Shown: positions 51,060-60,502, counted from the first letter of the stretch. The stretch is DNA of 64,000 nucleotides from JBBQWZ01 sp038210135 (GCA_038210135.1 JBBQWZ010000009.1:62001-126000); one strand, 5' to 3'. A program made the numbers and translations. The notes: generated from the sequence alone by a model not told the origin.

Positions 51060-51440
51060 ATGACACCTTTGGATTATTCGAAATTCGACGGACTGCTACC
51101 CGCCGTCGTACAGGACGCCCAGACCGGCCGCGTCCTTATGGTCGGATTCATGAATGAAGAAGCATTTCAAAAGACCATCGCCACCGGCAACGTGACCTTC
51201 TACAGCCGCAGCCGCAACACGCTTTGGACCAAAGGGGAAACCTCTGGCCATACGCTGGTCGTCAAAGAAATCTCGACCGATTGCGACGTGGACACCGTAC
51301 TTGTCAAGGTCGAGGCGCTTGGCCCGGGAGTCTGCCACGAAGGCTACCAAAGCTGTTTCTTCCGAACACTGAAGGACGGCGACTGGGTGGTCACCGAAGA
51401 ACGAGCGTACGATCCGAAAGTGGTCTACGGAAATAAATAA
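51060..51440 (+). CDS. hisI: phosphoribosyl-AMP cyclohydrolase
   Basis: 126 residues, a stand-alone HisI without the HisE pyrophosphohydrolase part. Segments DGLLPAVVQDAQTGRVLMVG and FYSRSRNTLWTKGETSGHTL match the family; the metal ligands are in DCDVDTVLVKVE and GVCHEGYQSCFF. It opens the purine ring of phosphoribosyl-AMP, step three of the pathway. First enzyme gene of the operon after the attenuator. HisE is not in the window. Confidence 0.96.
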   Translation: MTPLDYSKFDGLLPAVVQDAQTGRVLMVGFMNEEAFQKTIATGNVTFYSRSRNTLWTKGETSGHTLVVKEISTDCDVDTVLVKVEALGPGVCHEGYQSCFFRTLKDGDWVVTEERAYDPKVVYGNK

Positions 51441-51441
51441 A

Positions 51442-52311
51442 ATGAAATTGAAACTTGGAATTCCAAAAGGTAGCCTCGAAAACGCGACCGTCGATCTATT
51501 CCGCCGCGCGGGTTTTCAAATTACGACGTCGAGCCGTTCTTACTTTCCGGTAATCGACGATCCGGAAATTGAATGCATGCTGATTCGCGCTCAGGAAATG
51601 GCGCGCTACGTCGAAGACGGCGTCCTCGACGCGGGACTCACCGGCCTCGACTGGGTCGCCGAGCAAAACGCCCAGGTGGAAACGGTCGCCGACCTGATTT
51701 ACGCCAAGCAAAGTTTCGGCAAGGTCCGTTGGGTGCTCGCTGTGCCGGAGGCATCCGACATCAAATCCGTCAAGGATCTGCAGGGCAAGATCGTCGCCAC
51801 GGAATTGGTCGCGACGACGAAGCGCTATCTCGAGCGCAATGGTGTCAGCGCGAAAGTCGAATTCAGTTGGGGCGCGACCGAGGTGAAACCGCCCGAGCTC
51901 GCCGACGCGATCGTCGAAGTCACCGAAACCGGATCGTCTCTGCGCGCCAATAAACTACGCATCGTCGAGACCGTTCTCGAATCCAACACGCAGCTGATCG
52001 CCAATTCCGATTCGTGGAAGAGCGAATGGAAGCGCCGCAAACTCGAAGATATTCGCATGCTGCTGCAGGGCGCGATCAACGCGCTCGGCAAGGTCGGTTT
52101 GATGCTGAACGTCGCAAAAACCGATCTTCCGGCGGTCATCGCGATTCTGCCGGCGTTGAAGACCCCGACTATCTCGCAGCTCAGCGATCCGGAGTGGGTG
52201 GCTCTCAACACGATCCTCGACGAGTTGACAGTCCGTCAGATTCTGCCGCGCCTCAAAGAAGCCGGCGCGCAGGGGATCGTCGAGTACCCGCTGAACAAGA
52301 TTGTGATGTAA
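51442..52311 (+). CDS. hisG: ATP phosphoribosyltransferase, long form
   Basis: 289 residues, the long type with a C-terminal regulatory ACT-like domain (from about residue 215), so no HisZ partner is needed. It begins KLKLGIPKGSLENATVDLFR and includes LDAGLTGLDWVAE and the PRPP-binding EVTETGSSLRANKLRIVE region. It catalyses the first, usually histidine-inhibited, step: ATP + PRPP to phosphoribosyl-ATP. Start one base after the hisI stop. Confidence 0.96.
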   Translation: MKLKLGIPKGSLENATVDLFRRAGFQITTSSRSYFPVIDDPEIECMLIRAQEMARYVEDGVLDAGLTGLDWVAEQNAQVETVADLIYAKQSFGKVRWVLAVPEASDIKSVKDLQGKIVATELVATTKRYLERNGVSAKVEFSWGATEVKPPELADAIVEVTETGSSLRANKLRIVETVLESNTQLIANSDSWKSEWKRRKLEDIRMLLQGAINALGKVGLMLNVAKTDLPAVIAILPALKTPTISQLSDPEWVALNTILDELTVRQILPRLKEAGAQGIVEYPLNKIVM

Positions 52312-52314
52312 ATC

Positions 52315-53565
52315 ATGCTACCAGTCATCAACATTCAGGACGCCGCCCAGTATTTGACGCGTAAGCAAGTGCGGCTTGAAGAGGCGGAGGCGGTCGTCGC
52401 TCCGATCCTCGAAGCCGTCCGGAAGCGCGGCGACGCGGCGCTGCTCGAATACGCCCGTAAGTTCGATGGCTTCGACAGCGACTCGGTGGTTGTCTCGCGC
52501 GAGGAGTGCAACGCCGCGCTTGCCGGCTGGTCGCGAGAATTTCGCGATGCCGTTGAAATCGCGTCGGCGAATATTCGCGAATACGCCGTCGCTCAACTGC
52601 CGCGCGATTCGATGGGCGCCTATTCAGGAGGCCGCGCTCTCGGCCAGATCATTCGGCCGCTCGATTCCATGGCCGCTTACGTGCCGGCGGGCCGCTATCC
52701 CCTGCCCTCGACGGCATTGATGACGGTGATTCCGGCGCAGGCCGCCGGGGTTGCGACCACGTGCATCGTTTCACCGCGTCCCAGCGCCGAGATCCTCGGA
52801 ATCGCGGCGCTTTTCAACGTCACCAATGTGTGTCGCATCGGCGGCGCGCAAGCGATCGCGGCGTTGGCGTTCGGCACGGAGTCCGTCCGCAAGGTGGACC
52901 GCATCGTCGGACCGGGAAATATCTACGTCGCCGCGGCCAAGAAACTGATCGCCGGGGAGGTCGGAATCGATTTCGTGGCGGGACCAACTGAGATTGTGAT
53001 CATCGCCGCGGACGCGGATCCCGCCTGGATCGCCGCCGACATGCTGGCGCAAGCCGAGCACGACACCGACGCGGCGGCCATCTTACTGACGACTTCGCGC
53101 GCACTGGCCGAAGCGGTTTCGATGGAAGTTGAACGCCAACTGGAAACGTTGCCCACCGCCCCGGTTGCGCGTGAGGCGATCAACCGCAATAGCGCCGCCA
53201 TTGTCGTGGACTCGATGGAGCAGGCGGTCGAATTCTCGAACCAATTCGCCCCGGAACATTTGGCGCTACACGATCCGTCGCTGCTGCCCTCGATCCGCCA
53301 TGCGGGCAGCGTGTTCCTTGGAGCATCGAGTCCAGAAGCAGCCGGCGACTATGCGTCCGGCCCGAATCACGTCCTGCCCACATCCGGAGTCGCGCGGCTG
53401 CGCGGGGGGCTTTCGGCCGCTGACTTCGTGAAGGTGATCTCGGTGCAACATCTTTCGCCCGAGGGATTGAAAAAGCTAGAGCCCGCTATCACCGCTTTGG
53501 CGCGAGCCGAGGGCCTCGAAGCACACGCCCGATCGGTGGAGATTCGCGGAGGAAAACGTGGCTGA
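52315..53565 (+). CDS. hisD: histidinol dehydrogenase
   Basis: 416 residues, slightly short of the usual 425-435. Key segments: YVPAGRYPLPSTALMTVIPA, GGAQAIAALAFGTESVRKVD, the zinc and substrate site VAGPTEIVIIAADADPAWIA and the histidine pair around FAPEHLAL, and the final HLSPEGL. It oxidises histidinol to histidine in two NAD-linked steps. It starts 3 bases after hisG and overlaps hisC by 8 bases. Confidence 0.97.
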   Translation: MLPVINIQDAAQYLTRKQVRLEEAEAVVAPILEAVRKRGDAALLEYARKFDGFDSDSVVVSREECNAALAGWSREFRDAVEIASANIREYAVAQLPRDSMGAYSGGRALGQIIRPLDSMAAYVPAGRYPLPSTALMTVIPAQAAGVATTCIVSPRPSAEILGIAALFNVTNVCRIGGAQAIAALAFGTESVRKVDRIVGPGNIYVAAAKKLIAGEVGIDFVAGPTEIVIIAADADPAWIAADMLAQAEHDTDAAAILLTTSRALAEAVSMEVERQLETLPTAPVAREAINRNSAAIVVDSMEQAVEFSNQFAPEHLALHDPSLLPSIRHAGSVFLGASSPEAAGDYASGPNHVLPTSGVARLRGGLSAADFVKVISVQHLSPEGLKKLEPAITALARAEGLEAHARSVEIRGGKRG

Positions 53566-54610
53566 ACTGACGCCTCGTCCGGCAGTCGAAAGAATGGCTC
53601 CGTATGTACCGCCGACCGGCGGGCGCACGGGAAAGCTCCGTCTCGACTTCAACGAAAACACCGTCGGCTGCTCGCCGGCCGTCATCGAATTTCTTCGCAG
53701 CAATCTGTCCGCCGAAAAACTTGCGATCTATCCCGAGTATGAAGAGGCGAGATCGGAGCTGGCTGCGTTCTTCCAAGTGCCGCCGGACGAGATGCTGTTC
53801 ACCAACGGGACCGACGAAGCCATTCAGGTGTTGGTGAACACCTATGTGGATGACGGCGACGATGTCATCGTCCTCAGACCTTCGTACGCAATGTATCGCT
53901 TTTACGCGGAACTCGCAGGCGCTTCGATTCGTGAAATCGATTTTCGCGGCAACGACCTCGGCTTTCCGTTCGAAGAGATCCTGGCTGCGATCCGGCCCGA
54001 GACGAAGGCCATCTTCATCGCGAATCCAAACAACCCGACGGGTACGGGAACCACCATTCCAGTGATCCACAAGATTCTTGAAGCCGCACCTCACGCCGCG
54101 GTTCTGATCGACGAAGCGTATTTTGAATTTTCGGGCGTCACCGTCCTGGGCAAGCAAAAGCACCACCCGAATTTATTCATCAGCCGCACGTTTTCGAAAG
54201 TGTATGGCATGGCGGCGATGCGCTTTGGCTGCCTGTTTTCGCAAGCAGCAAATATCCGCTGGATGCACAAGGCGCAATCGCCCTACAGCGTAAACACGCT
54301 GGCTGCGCTCGCGGCGCGAGCCGCCATTCGCGATACCGAATACGTTCGAGATTACGTGGAGCAAGCGGTCGGCGCGCGGGTCCTGCTTTCCGCCGGCTTT
54401 GACAAACTGGGAATTCGCCACTTTCCATCGAAAGCGAACTTCGTTCTCTTCGAAGCGGGGGACCGTGCCATTCCGGTGCGCGACGAACTCCGCCGCCGCG
54501 GCGTTCTAGTCCGCGATCGCAGTTATGAAATCGCGGGCTGCGTCCGCGTGACCTGCGGAACCCGCGAGCAGGCGGAACGATTCTTAAAGGAGCTGGGATC
54601 GATATGGTAA
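53558..54610 (+). CDS. hisC: histidinol-phosphate aminotransferase
   Basis: 350 residues from GTG 53558. PLP-enzyme fold type I with IANPNNPTGTGTTIPV, VLIDEAYFEF and the PLP lysine in FISRTFSKVYGMAAMRFG; arginines for phosphate are in the MRFG and VRVTCGTREQ segments. It transfers the amino group from glutamate to imidazole-acetol phosphate. It overlaps hisD by 8 and the next HAD gene by 7 bases. Confidence 0.95.
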   Translation: MAELTPRPAVERMAPYVPPTGGRTGKLRLDFNENTVGCSPAVIEFLRSNLSAEKLAIYPEYEEARSELAAFFQVPPDEMLFTNGTDEAIQVLVNTYVDDGDDVIVLRPSYAMYRFYAELAGASIREIDFRGNDLGFPFEEILAAIRPETKAIFIANPNNPTGTGTTIPVIHKILEAAPHAAVLIDEAYFEFSGVTVLGKQKHHPNLFISRTFSKVYGMAAMRFGCLFSQAANIRWMHKAQSPYSVNTLAALAARAAIRDTEYVRDYVEQAVGARVLLSAGFDKLGIRHFPSKANFVLFEAGDRAIPVRDELRRRGVLVRDRSYEIAGCVRVTCGTREQAERFLKELGSIW

Positions 54611-55281
54611 AACCGGTTCTCGTCTTTGACATGGATGGAGTCCTGGTCGAAGTTTCAGAGTCCTACCGCGAGGCGATCGTGCAGACGGTCGCGCACTTCA
54701 CGGGGCAGACGATTTCGCGCGCCAGCATTCAGGACTATAAAAATCAGGGCGGCTGGAATAACGACTGGGCGCTCTCGCAGAAAATCTGCGCGGATCTCGG
54801 AACCGAGATCGCCTACAACGTCGTAGTCAACAAATTCAACGAATTATTCTTAGGCGAGAACGGCGATGGATTGATCACTCGTGAAGTCTGGCTGCCAAAG
54901 CCTGGCCTGTTGGAGCGCCTCGGCGAGCAATACACGCTCGCGATCTTCACCGGGCGGCTTCGCTATGAAGCCGACATCACGCTGAACCATTCCGCGCAGG
55001 GCATTCCGTTTAAGCACATCATTTGCGCGGAGCATGTCGAGAATGCGAAACCGGCTCCCGACGGCCTGCACATAATCGCCGCCGAGGAGCCTGGCGCCAA
55101 GCTGATTTACGTCGGCGACACGGTGGACGACGCTCGCAGCGGATCCGCCGCCGCCGTCCCATTCATCGGCGTGGCAGCGCGCGAGCACTCACGGCGCGAC
55201 GAGCTTCTAGCGCTGTTTAAGCAGGAGAAGGCGTTCGGTATTATTGAGGAAATCAACGAGATCGAAGGAGTTCTGAATTGA
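54604..55281 (+). CDS. HAD-family phosphatase, candidate histidinol-phosphate phosphatase
   Basis: 225 residues of HAD subfamily IA. Motif I is VFDMDGVL (two aspartates), motif II IFTGRLR, motif III around ENAKPAPDGL (Lys) and motif IV YVGDTVDDARSG. All catalytic residues are intact. It sits between hisC and hisB, overlapping both (7 and 4 bases), and the operon has no other phosphatase: the hisB here is only the dehydratase. Removal of phosphate from histidinol phosphate is therefore a strong inference. I recall HAD proteins of this type (TIGR01548-like) in histidine loci elsewhere. Confidence 0.8.
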   Translation: MVKPVLVFDMDGVLVEVSESYREAIVQTVAHFTGQTISRASIQDYKNQGGWNNDWALSQKICADLGTEIAYNVVVNKFNELFLGENGDGLITREVWLPKPGLLERLGEQYTLAIFTGRLRYEADITLNHSAQGIPFKHIICAEHVENAKPAPDGLHIIAAEEPGAKLIYVGDTVDDARSGSAAAVPFIGVAAREHSRRDELLALFKQEKAFGIIEEINEIEGVLN

Positions 55282-55865
55282 GGCGCGCGGCTATTGAACG
55301 CAACACCAAGGAAACGCGCATTCGAGCTACGCTCCGGATTGAGGGTAAGGGCAAGTACGACATATCGACCGGGATTCGCTTCTTCGACCACATGCTGGAG
55401 CTGTTCACCAAGCACGGCGGATTCGATTTGACGCTGAAGGCTGACGGCGATCTCGATGTCGATCAGCATCACACGGTCGAAGACGTCGGTATTGTACTTG
55501 GCCAGCTTTTCTCGAGCGCTCTTGGAGATCGAAAAGGAATCAATCGCGCTGGATATTTCGTGCTGCCGATGGACGAGACTCTAGCAGTCGCGGCGATCGA
55601 TCTCGGCGGGCGCCCCGCCTTGGTTTACAAGGATCTGGTGAAAGTCCGACTGGTCGGGGACCTGCAAACTGAACTCGTTCACGATTTTTTTGATGGTTTT
55701 GTCAACCACGCGGGAGCCAACGTTCATATCAAGGTCATGTACGGCCGCTCCAATCATCACAAGATCGAAGCGATCTTCAAATGCTTCGCCCGCTCAATGA
55801 AATACGCCTGCTCGAAGGATGCGCGACTCAAGAATGAACTTCCGTCAACCAAGGGCCTGCTCTAA
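55278..55865 (+). CDS. hisB: imidazoleglycerol-phosphate dehydratase
   Basis: 195 residues from TTG 55278, which overlaps the preceding stop as TTGA. Monofunctional HisB: FFDHMLELFTKHGGFDLTLK, DLDVDQHHTVEDVGIVLGQL and VNHAGANVHIKVMYGRSNHH supply the repeated His/Glu manganese ligands. It dehydrates imidazole-glycerol phosphate. There is no fused phosphatase domain, unlike the enterobacterial enzyme. Confidence 0.97.
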   Translation: MRRAAIERNTKETRIRATLRIEGKGKYDISTGIRFFDHMLELFTKHGGFDLTLKADGDLDVDQHHTVEDVGIVLGQLFSSALGDRKGINRAGYFVLPMDETLAVAAIDLGGRPALVYKDLVKVRLVGDLQTELVHDFFDGFVNHAGANVHIKVMYGRSNHHKIEAIFKCFARSMKYACSKDARLKNELPSTKGLL

Positions 55866-55883
55866 GCGATCCGGCGAATCCGC

Positions 55884-56480
55884 ATGATCACGATCCTCGA
55901 TTACGGAGCTGGCAACCTGCAGTCGGTCCGCAACACGCTCGACGAAATCGGCGCGCCGTACCTGCTGACACGAGAAGCGTCCGAACTTGCGCAGGCGGAA
56001 AAGATTCTGCTTCCCGGCGTCGGGCATTTCGGGCAGTTGCTGCGCGCGATCGACGAATTCGGGCTGCGCGCAACGCTCCAAAGCCGCCTGGCGGATGGAG
56101 TACCTTATCTTGGAATTTGCCTCGGCATGCAGGCGCTCTTTGATCGAAGCGAGGAGGCTCCCGATCAACTCGGGCTGAGCGTCTGTGCGGGAACGGTAAA
56201 GCGGTTCACCGGCAATCTTCGCATTCCGCACATGGGCTGGAATTCGATCGACCGAATCCGTGACTCGAAGCTGCTCCGCGGACTGCCGGAGAGTCCTTAC
56301 GTCTATTTCGCCAACAGCTATTACGCGCCGGTGGTGGCGGCGACTGCCGCGTCGTGCACGTACGCGGAACCGTTCACCGCCGTTCTCGAACACGGAAATA
56401 TCTACGGAGTTCAATTTCATCCGGAGAAATCGAGCGTCGCCGGTCAACACATCGTGAGGAACTTCGTGGAGCTCGACTAG
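55884..56480 (+). CDS. hisH: imidazole glycerol phosphate synthase, glutaminase subunit
   Basis: 198 residues. Class I glutamine amidotransferase: ITILDYGAGNLQSVRNTLDE at the start, the nucleophile cysteine in LGICLGMQALFDRSEE, and the His-Glu pair in VQFHPEKSS. It hydrolyses glutamine and feeds ammonia to HisF. The hisF gene begins 1-2 bases after its stop. Confidence 0.97.
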   Translation: MITILDYGAGNLQSVRNTLDEIGAPYLLTREASELAQAEKILLPGVGHFGQLLRAIDEFGLRATLQSRLADGVPYLGICLGMQALFDRSEEAPDQLGLSVCAGTVKRFTGNLRIPHMGWNSIDRIRDSKLLRGLPESPYVYFANSYYAPVVAATAASCTYAEPFTAVLEHGNIYGVQFHPEKSSVAGQHIVRNFVELD

Positions 56481-56481
56481 A

Positions 56482-57237
56482 ATGCTGGCGCGCCGTATCA
56501 TCCCCTGCCTCGACGTCAACGCAGGCCGCGTCGTCAAAGGCGTCAACTTCGTCAACCTGCGCGATGCCGGCGATCCCGTGGAGCTCGCCGAGCGCTACAA
56601 CGAACAGGGCGCGGACGAATTGGTGTTCCTGGATATCACCGCATCGAGCGACGATCGAGACACCATGGTCGAAGTCGTGGCCCGGACCGCGAAGCGCGTT
56701 TTCATTCCGCTCACTGTCGGCGGAGGAATCCGCAGCGTGGACGACGCGCGCCGCATCCTGCATGCCGGCGCGGAAAAGATCAGCGTCAACACCGCTGCCG
56801 TCCGGCGCCCGGAATTGATCACGGAATTGAGCCAGGAGTTCGGCGCGCAAGCCGTCGTCCTGGCGATCGATGCGCGGCGAAACGGATCCAGTTGGAACGT
56901 CTTCACGAAAGGCGGACGCCACGACGAGGGGATCGACGCCGTGGAATGGGCGCAGCGCGGCGAGCACCTCGGGGCGGGAGAAATTCTGCTCACTTCGATG
57001 GACACCGACGGCGTGAAGACGGGCTTCGATTGCCCGCTGACACGCGCTGTTTCTGAAGCCACGCGCGTACCGGTTATCGCATCCGGCGGCGCGGGCAAGC
57101 CGGAGGATTTCGAGGCGGCGTTCCGTGAAGGATGCGCGGACGCGGCACTCGCAGCATCGATTTTTCATTACGGCGAATACACCGTCGGCGACCTCAAGCG
57201 TTATCTCCTGAACGCCGGTATTGTGGTGCGGCCGTGA
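56482..57237 (+). CDS. hisF: imidazole glycerol phosphate synthase, cyclase subunit
   Basis: 251 residues, (beta/alpha)8 barrel. Catalytic aspartates lie in RRIIPCLDVNAGRVVKGVNF (near the start) and LLTSMDTDGVKTGFD; phosphate-binding glycines are in VGGGIRSVDDAR and VIASGGAGKPED. It forms imidazole-glycerol phosphate and AICAR, the link to purine synthesis. Overlaps hisA as GTGA. Confidence 0.97.
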   Translation: MLARRIIPCLDVNAGRVVKGVNFVNLRDAGDPVELAERYNEQGADELVFLDITASSDDRDTMVEVVARTAKRVFIPLTVGGGIRSVDDARRILHAGAEKISVNTAAVRRPELITELSQEFGAQAVVLAIDARRNGSSWNVFTKGGRHDEGIDAVEWAQRGEHLGAGEILLTSMDTDGVKTGFDCPLTRAVSEATRVPVIASGGAGKPEDFEAAFREGCADAALAASIFHYGEYTVGDLKRYLLNAGIVVRP

Positions 57238-57944
57238 TCGTTCCGTGCATCGACTTGCAAGGCGGCAAAGTGGTCCAACTGGTGCAGGGCCGGGACAAGG
57301 CGCTCGAAGGCGAAGCGCCACTCGCCATGCTTCAGAAGTTCGCCGCGTTTCCTGAAATTCAGGTGATCGACTTGGACGCGGCCATGGGAAAGGGCGAGAA
57401 CAACGCCATTCTCGAGGATCTCGCGAGCCGAGCTCGGATTCGCGCGGGAGGAGGAGTCCGTTCCGTCGAGCGCGCGCAGACGTTGCTTCGATGCGGAGCG
57501 CACCGCGTAATCGTCGGCACTTCCGCGTTTACGAAGACGGGCATCGACGCGGACTTTCTGAAGTCTCTTTCGGATGCCATCGGAAAAGAGCGCCTCGTGA
57601 TCGCCCTCGACTCGAAGGGCGGCCGCATCGTGATCAAGGGCTGGATCGAATCCCTGGCCCTTACCGCGGAAGATGTTATTCGCGACCTCGAACCTTTTTG
57701 CGGCGGGTTTCTTTGCACCTATGTGGACAAAGAAGGAATGATGCAAGGTACCGATCTCGATTGGTTCCGCCGCCTTCGCGCAACGACCACGAATCAGATC
57801 ACAGCGGCGGGCGGAGTGACGACGATGGCCGACGTCAAAGCTTTGCTTGCGATGGATATCGATGCGGCGTTGGGCATGGCGATCTACACAGGCCGACTGG
57901 ATCTCGCCGAATTAGCTGAGCTTCAGCGCGCGAACTCTCGATGA
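57234..57944 (+). CDS. hisA: ProFAR isomerase
   Basis: 236 residues from GTG 57234. Barrel fold with IVPCIDLQGGKVVQLVQGRD (first catalytic Asp), RAGGGVRSVERA, and CTYVDKEGMMQGTDLDWF in place of the common second Asp-Thr-Asp-type segment; the phosphate site is ITAAGGVTTMADVKALLAMD. It converts ProFAR to PRFAR. Last gene of the operon; hisE is absent. Confidence 0.95.
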   Translation: MIVPCIDLQGGKVVQLVQGRDKALEGEAPLAMLQKFAAFPEIQVIDLDAAMGKGENNAILEDLASRARIRAGGGVRSVERAQTLLRCGAHRVIVGTSAFTKTGIDADFLKSLSDAIGKERLVIALDSKGGRIVIKGWIESLALTAEDVIRDLEPFCGGFLCTYVDKEGMMQGTDLDWFRRLRATTTNQITAAGGVTTMADVKALLAMDIDAALGMAIYTGRLDLAELAELQRANSR

Positions 57945-57945
57945 G

Positions 57946-58872
57946 TTATTCGATCGCGCCCAGCTTACGCAAAGTAGCCGCGGGCTCGTCTGCGTCGAAC
58001 TGGCTAATCAGGCCGTTCGAACGGCCATTCTGCAGCACCACGCCGTATGGCGGATCGCCGAACGGGAACGTTTTCTTCAGCACTTCGAAATCGAGCGAAG
58101 TCTTGGCGTTGAACTTTGTGTCGGCGAGGAACGATTCTGCAAAATTTGGCATTCGAGTCGGAATGCCAATGCGGACCGTGTCTTTCCAATTGAACTTGGA
58201 CATCGTCTTCGCGGCAGCCTCGCAATGCGAGCACTGCGGATCGTAGAAGTACAAAAAGATCAGGCCGTGCTCGAGCGAATACGGCTGCCCATCGACCGTA
58301 ATCTGATTCGGAGCCTTGATACCGGATTGATGCGTGGCCGCGACTCCGAAGGAAACCCCCATAAACACGACAACCGCGCCGAGCACGACGGCCGCGCTCC
58401 TCGTGCCCTCGGACGGACGCGCCCACCAGCCGGCAAGACCCGCCAGCGCAAGCATCACCGCGTCTCCGTAGAAGAAGCCAGGACCGACTGTACGTTTCAC
58501 CCACGGGAAACAGCTGCACTCTTTTCCGAGAAGCGCCGAATAGTTCCATCCGACGTAAATCATAAAAACAACCAGCAGCAAGCCGACCAGCCACGCGCCC
58601 CAGCGGCGGAAGCGAGGGACCAGGACGAGCACTCCAGCGAAGGTTTCGGAGACGGCTAACGCTAACGTCAGCGGCAGGCTGAAGGCGACCGGGACCAGCA
58701 GTTGCTCGGCCATGGTCCGCCAGGTGAATGGATCCGTGATTTTCCAAACCCCCGCGGTCAGGAATAAAATCGCGACAGCGGCCGCGGCAATATGGCTCCC
58801 GATGTTCTTCCACGCCGGCAATTCCCAGGCGGATGTGCCCGGGTGTGCCATACTGTCGTCCATGTTTTTCAT
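57946..58872 (-). CDS. MauE/DoxX-like membrane protein with thioredoxin-like C-terminal domain
   Basis: 308 residues from ATG 58872; ATGs at 58863 and 58851 are alternatives. Four helices (IAAAAVAILFLTAGVWKITD, LTLALAVSETFAGVLVLVPR, WLVGLLLVVFMIYVGWNYSA, and one about residue 135-175) fit the MauE/DoxX fold, and a CSCFPW pair lies in a loop. The C-terminal part has a CSHC redox motif in LYFYDPQCSHCEAAAK of a thioredoxin fold. It may move reducing power across the membrane. It starts on top of the divergent amidohydrolase start. Confidence 0.8.
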   Translation of the reverse strand: MKNMDDSMAHPGTSAWELPAWKNIGSHIAAAAVAILFLTAGVWKITDPFTWRTMAEQLLVPVAFSLPLTLALAVSETFAGVLVLVPRFRRWGAWLVGLLLVVFMIYVGWNYSALLGKECSCFPWVKRTVGPGFFYGDAVMLALAGLAGWWARPSEGTRSAAVVLGAVVVFMGVSFGVAATHQSGIKAPNQITVDGQPYSLEHGLIFLYFYDPQCSHCEAAAKTMSKFNWKDTVRIGIPTRMPNFAESFLADTKFNAKTSLDFEVLKKTFPFGDPPYGVVLQNGRSNGLISQFDADEPAATLRKLGAIE

Positions 58873-60502
58873 TGTAGTATTTGCGCTTTTGGCGTGCGTG
58901 GGGGGCGCCGCCCCGGCGTTCTCGCAGCAGCCCGATATGATCGTCGAAAACGCCCGGATTTACACGGCGGATCCGGCGAAACCGCATGCGAGGGCGATGG
59001 CGATTCGCGATGGCAAGATCATTGAAATTGGCGATCAGCTCACCACCACCGCCGGCCCCAAAACCAAAAAGATCGACGCGAAGGGCGCGGCGATTCTGCC
59101 CGGCCTGATCGATTCACACGGCCACATGGAAAACCTCGGCGACATCCTCGACACATTTGATTTGCGCGAGGTCAAGACCATCGCCGAGATCGCCGCCATC
59201 GTGAAGAAAAAAGCGGCGATGCTCCCGGCGGGCACCTGGATTCGCGGACGCGCCTGGGATGATACGAATTGGGGGAAAGTGCTGCCGACGTCTGCCGCGC
59301 TGACCGAAGCGGCTCCGAATCACCCCGTTTATCTCACTCGCGTGGACGGTCACGCCGGCTGGGCCAACCGCAAGGCGATCGAACTCGCCGGGGTAACAGC
59401 GGCGACGCCCGATCCTCCGGGCGGCAAGATCATTCGCGACGCCAAGGGCAATCCGGCCGGCGTTTTTGTCGATCGCGCACAAGGACTCATCCGGCTGAAA
59501 ATTCCGCCGGTCAGCCTCGCCGATACGAAACGTCATCTCGACCGCGCCGCCGCCGAATGCTCGCGGTTGGGTCTCACGGGGGTTCACGATGCGGGAATCA
59601 GCGCGCAAGCGCTCCAGGCGTATCGGGAATTGATTGCCGAGAAGAAACTGCCGGTCCGCGTGTACGCCATGATCGGCGGGGAGGGCGCGCTTTGGCGGGA
59701 CTACTTGAAGAAAGGCCCAGAGATCGGCGATCTGCTAACCGTGCGCTGCATCAAGCTGGTTTCCGACGGCGCCATGGGATCCGGCGGCGCTGCGTTTTGG
59801 CAGCCGTATTCCGACGAGCCCGGGAACAACGGCCTGCTGATACTTTCCGAGGCGGATGTGGAACGGGTTGCGAAGGCGGCCGTCGAGAAAGGTTTTCAGG
59901 TCGCCACCCACGCGATCGGAGACCGGGCGAATCGGACGACGCTCGACGCGTACGCGAAGGCGCTCGGCGGGAAGAATGACAGGCGCTTCCGGGTCGAGCA
60001 TGCGCAAGTAATTTCGCTGCCAGATTTCAAGAAATTCGTCGATAATTCCGTGATCGCCAGCGTCCAGGCGACGCACGCAACCAGCGACATGCGGTGGGCG
60101 GAAAAGCGGCTGGGAGCCGATCGCGTGGTGGGCTCTTATGCGTGGAGGCGATTTCTCAACATGGGCATTCCGATGGCGAACGGCTCGGACTTTCCGGTCG
60201 AGAGTCCGAATCCGCTGTGGGGCTTTTATGCTTCGGTAACGCGTCAGGATCATTCCGGAAATCCGCCCGGTGGATGGCGTCCGGAAGAAAAGCTGACTCG
60301 CGACGATACGCTGGCAAGCTTCACACGCGTTGGTGCGTACGCGGCGTTTGAAGAAGCGAAAAAAGGTACGCTGACTGTCGGCAAATTCGCGGATTTCGTG
60401 ATGTTGTCGCAAAACATCATGGAGATTCCGCCGGCGGAGATCCTGAAAAGCCACGTCACTATGACGGTGCTGGGCGGCGAAATCGTGTTCCGCGAGAAAT
60501 AG
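58862..60502 (+). CDS. exported amidohydrolase (amidohydrolase family 3)
   Basis: 546 residues from ATG 58862. Signal sequence (MFFIVVFALLACVGGAAPAF), then IVENARIYTADPAKPHARAM and the metal site GLIDSHGHMENLG. Later metal or catalytic residues are in VATHAIGDRAN and MANGSDFPVESPNPLWGF. The organisation is that of YtcJ-like amidohydrolases. The substrate is unknown. The C-terminal FVMLSQNIMEIPPAEILKSH is characteristic. It is followed two bases later by the PLP gene. Confidence 0.9.
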   Translation: MFFIVVFALLACVGGAAPAFSQQPDMIVENARIYTADPAKPHARAMAIRDGKIIEIGDQLTTTAGPKTKKIDAKGAAILPGLIDSHGHMENLGDILDTFDLREVKTIAEIAAIVKKKAAMLPAGTWIRGRAWDDTNWGKVLPTSAALTEAAPNHPVYLTRVDGHAGWANRKAIELAGVTAATPDPPGGKIIRDAKGNPAGVFVDRAQGLIRLKIPPVSLADTKRHLDRAAAECSRLGLTGVHDAGISAQALQAYRELIAEKKLPVRVYAMIGGEGALWRDYLKKGPEIGDLLTVRCIKLVSDGAMGSGGAAFWQPYSDEPGNNGLLILSEADVERVAKAAVEKGFQVATHAIGDRANRTTLDAYAKALGGKNDRRFRVEHAQVISLPDFKKFVDNSVIASVQATHATSDMRWAEKRLGADRVVGSYAWRRFLNMGIPMANGSDFPVESPNPLWGFYASVTRQDHSGNPPGGWRPEEKLTRDDTLASFTRVGAYAAFEEAKKGTLTVGKFADFVMLSQNIMEIPPAEILKSHVTMTVLGGEIVFREK

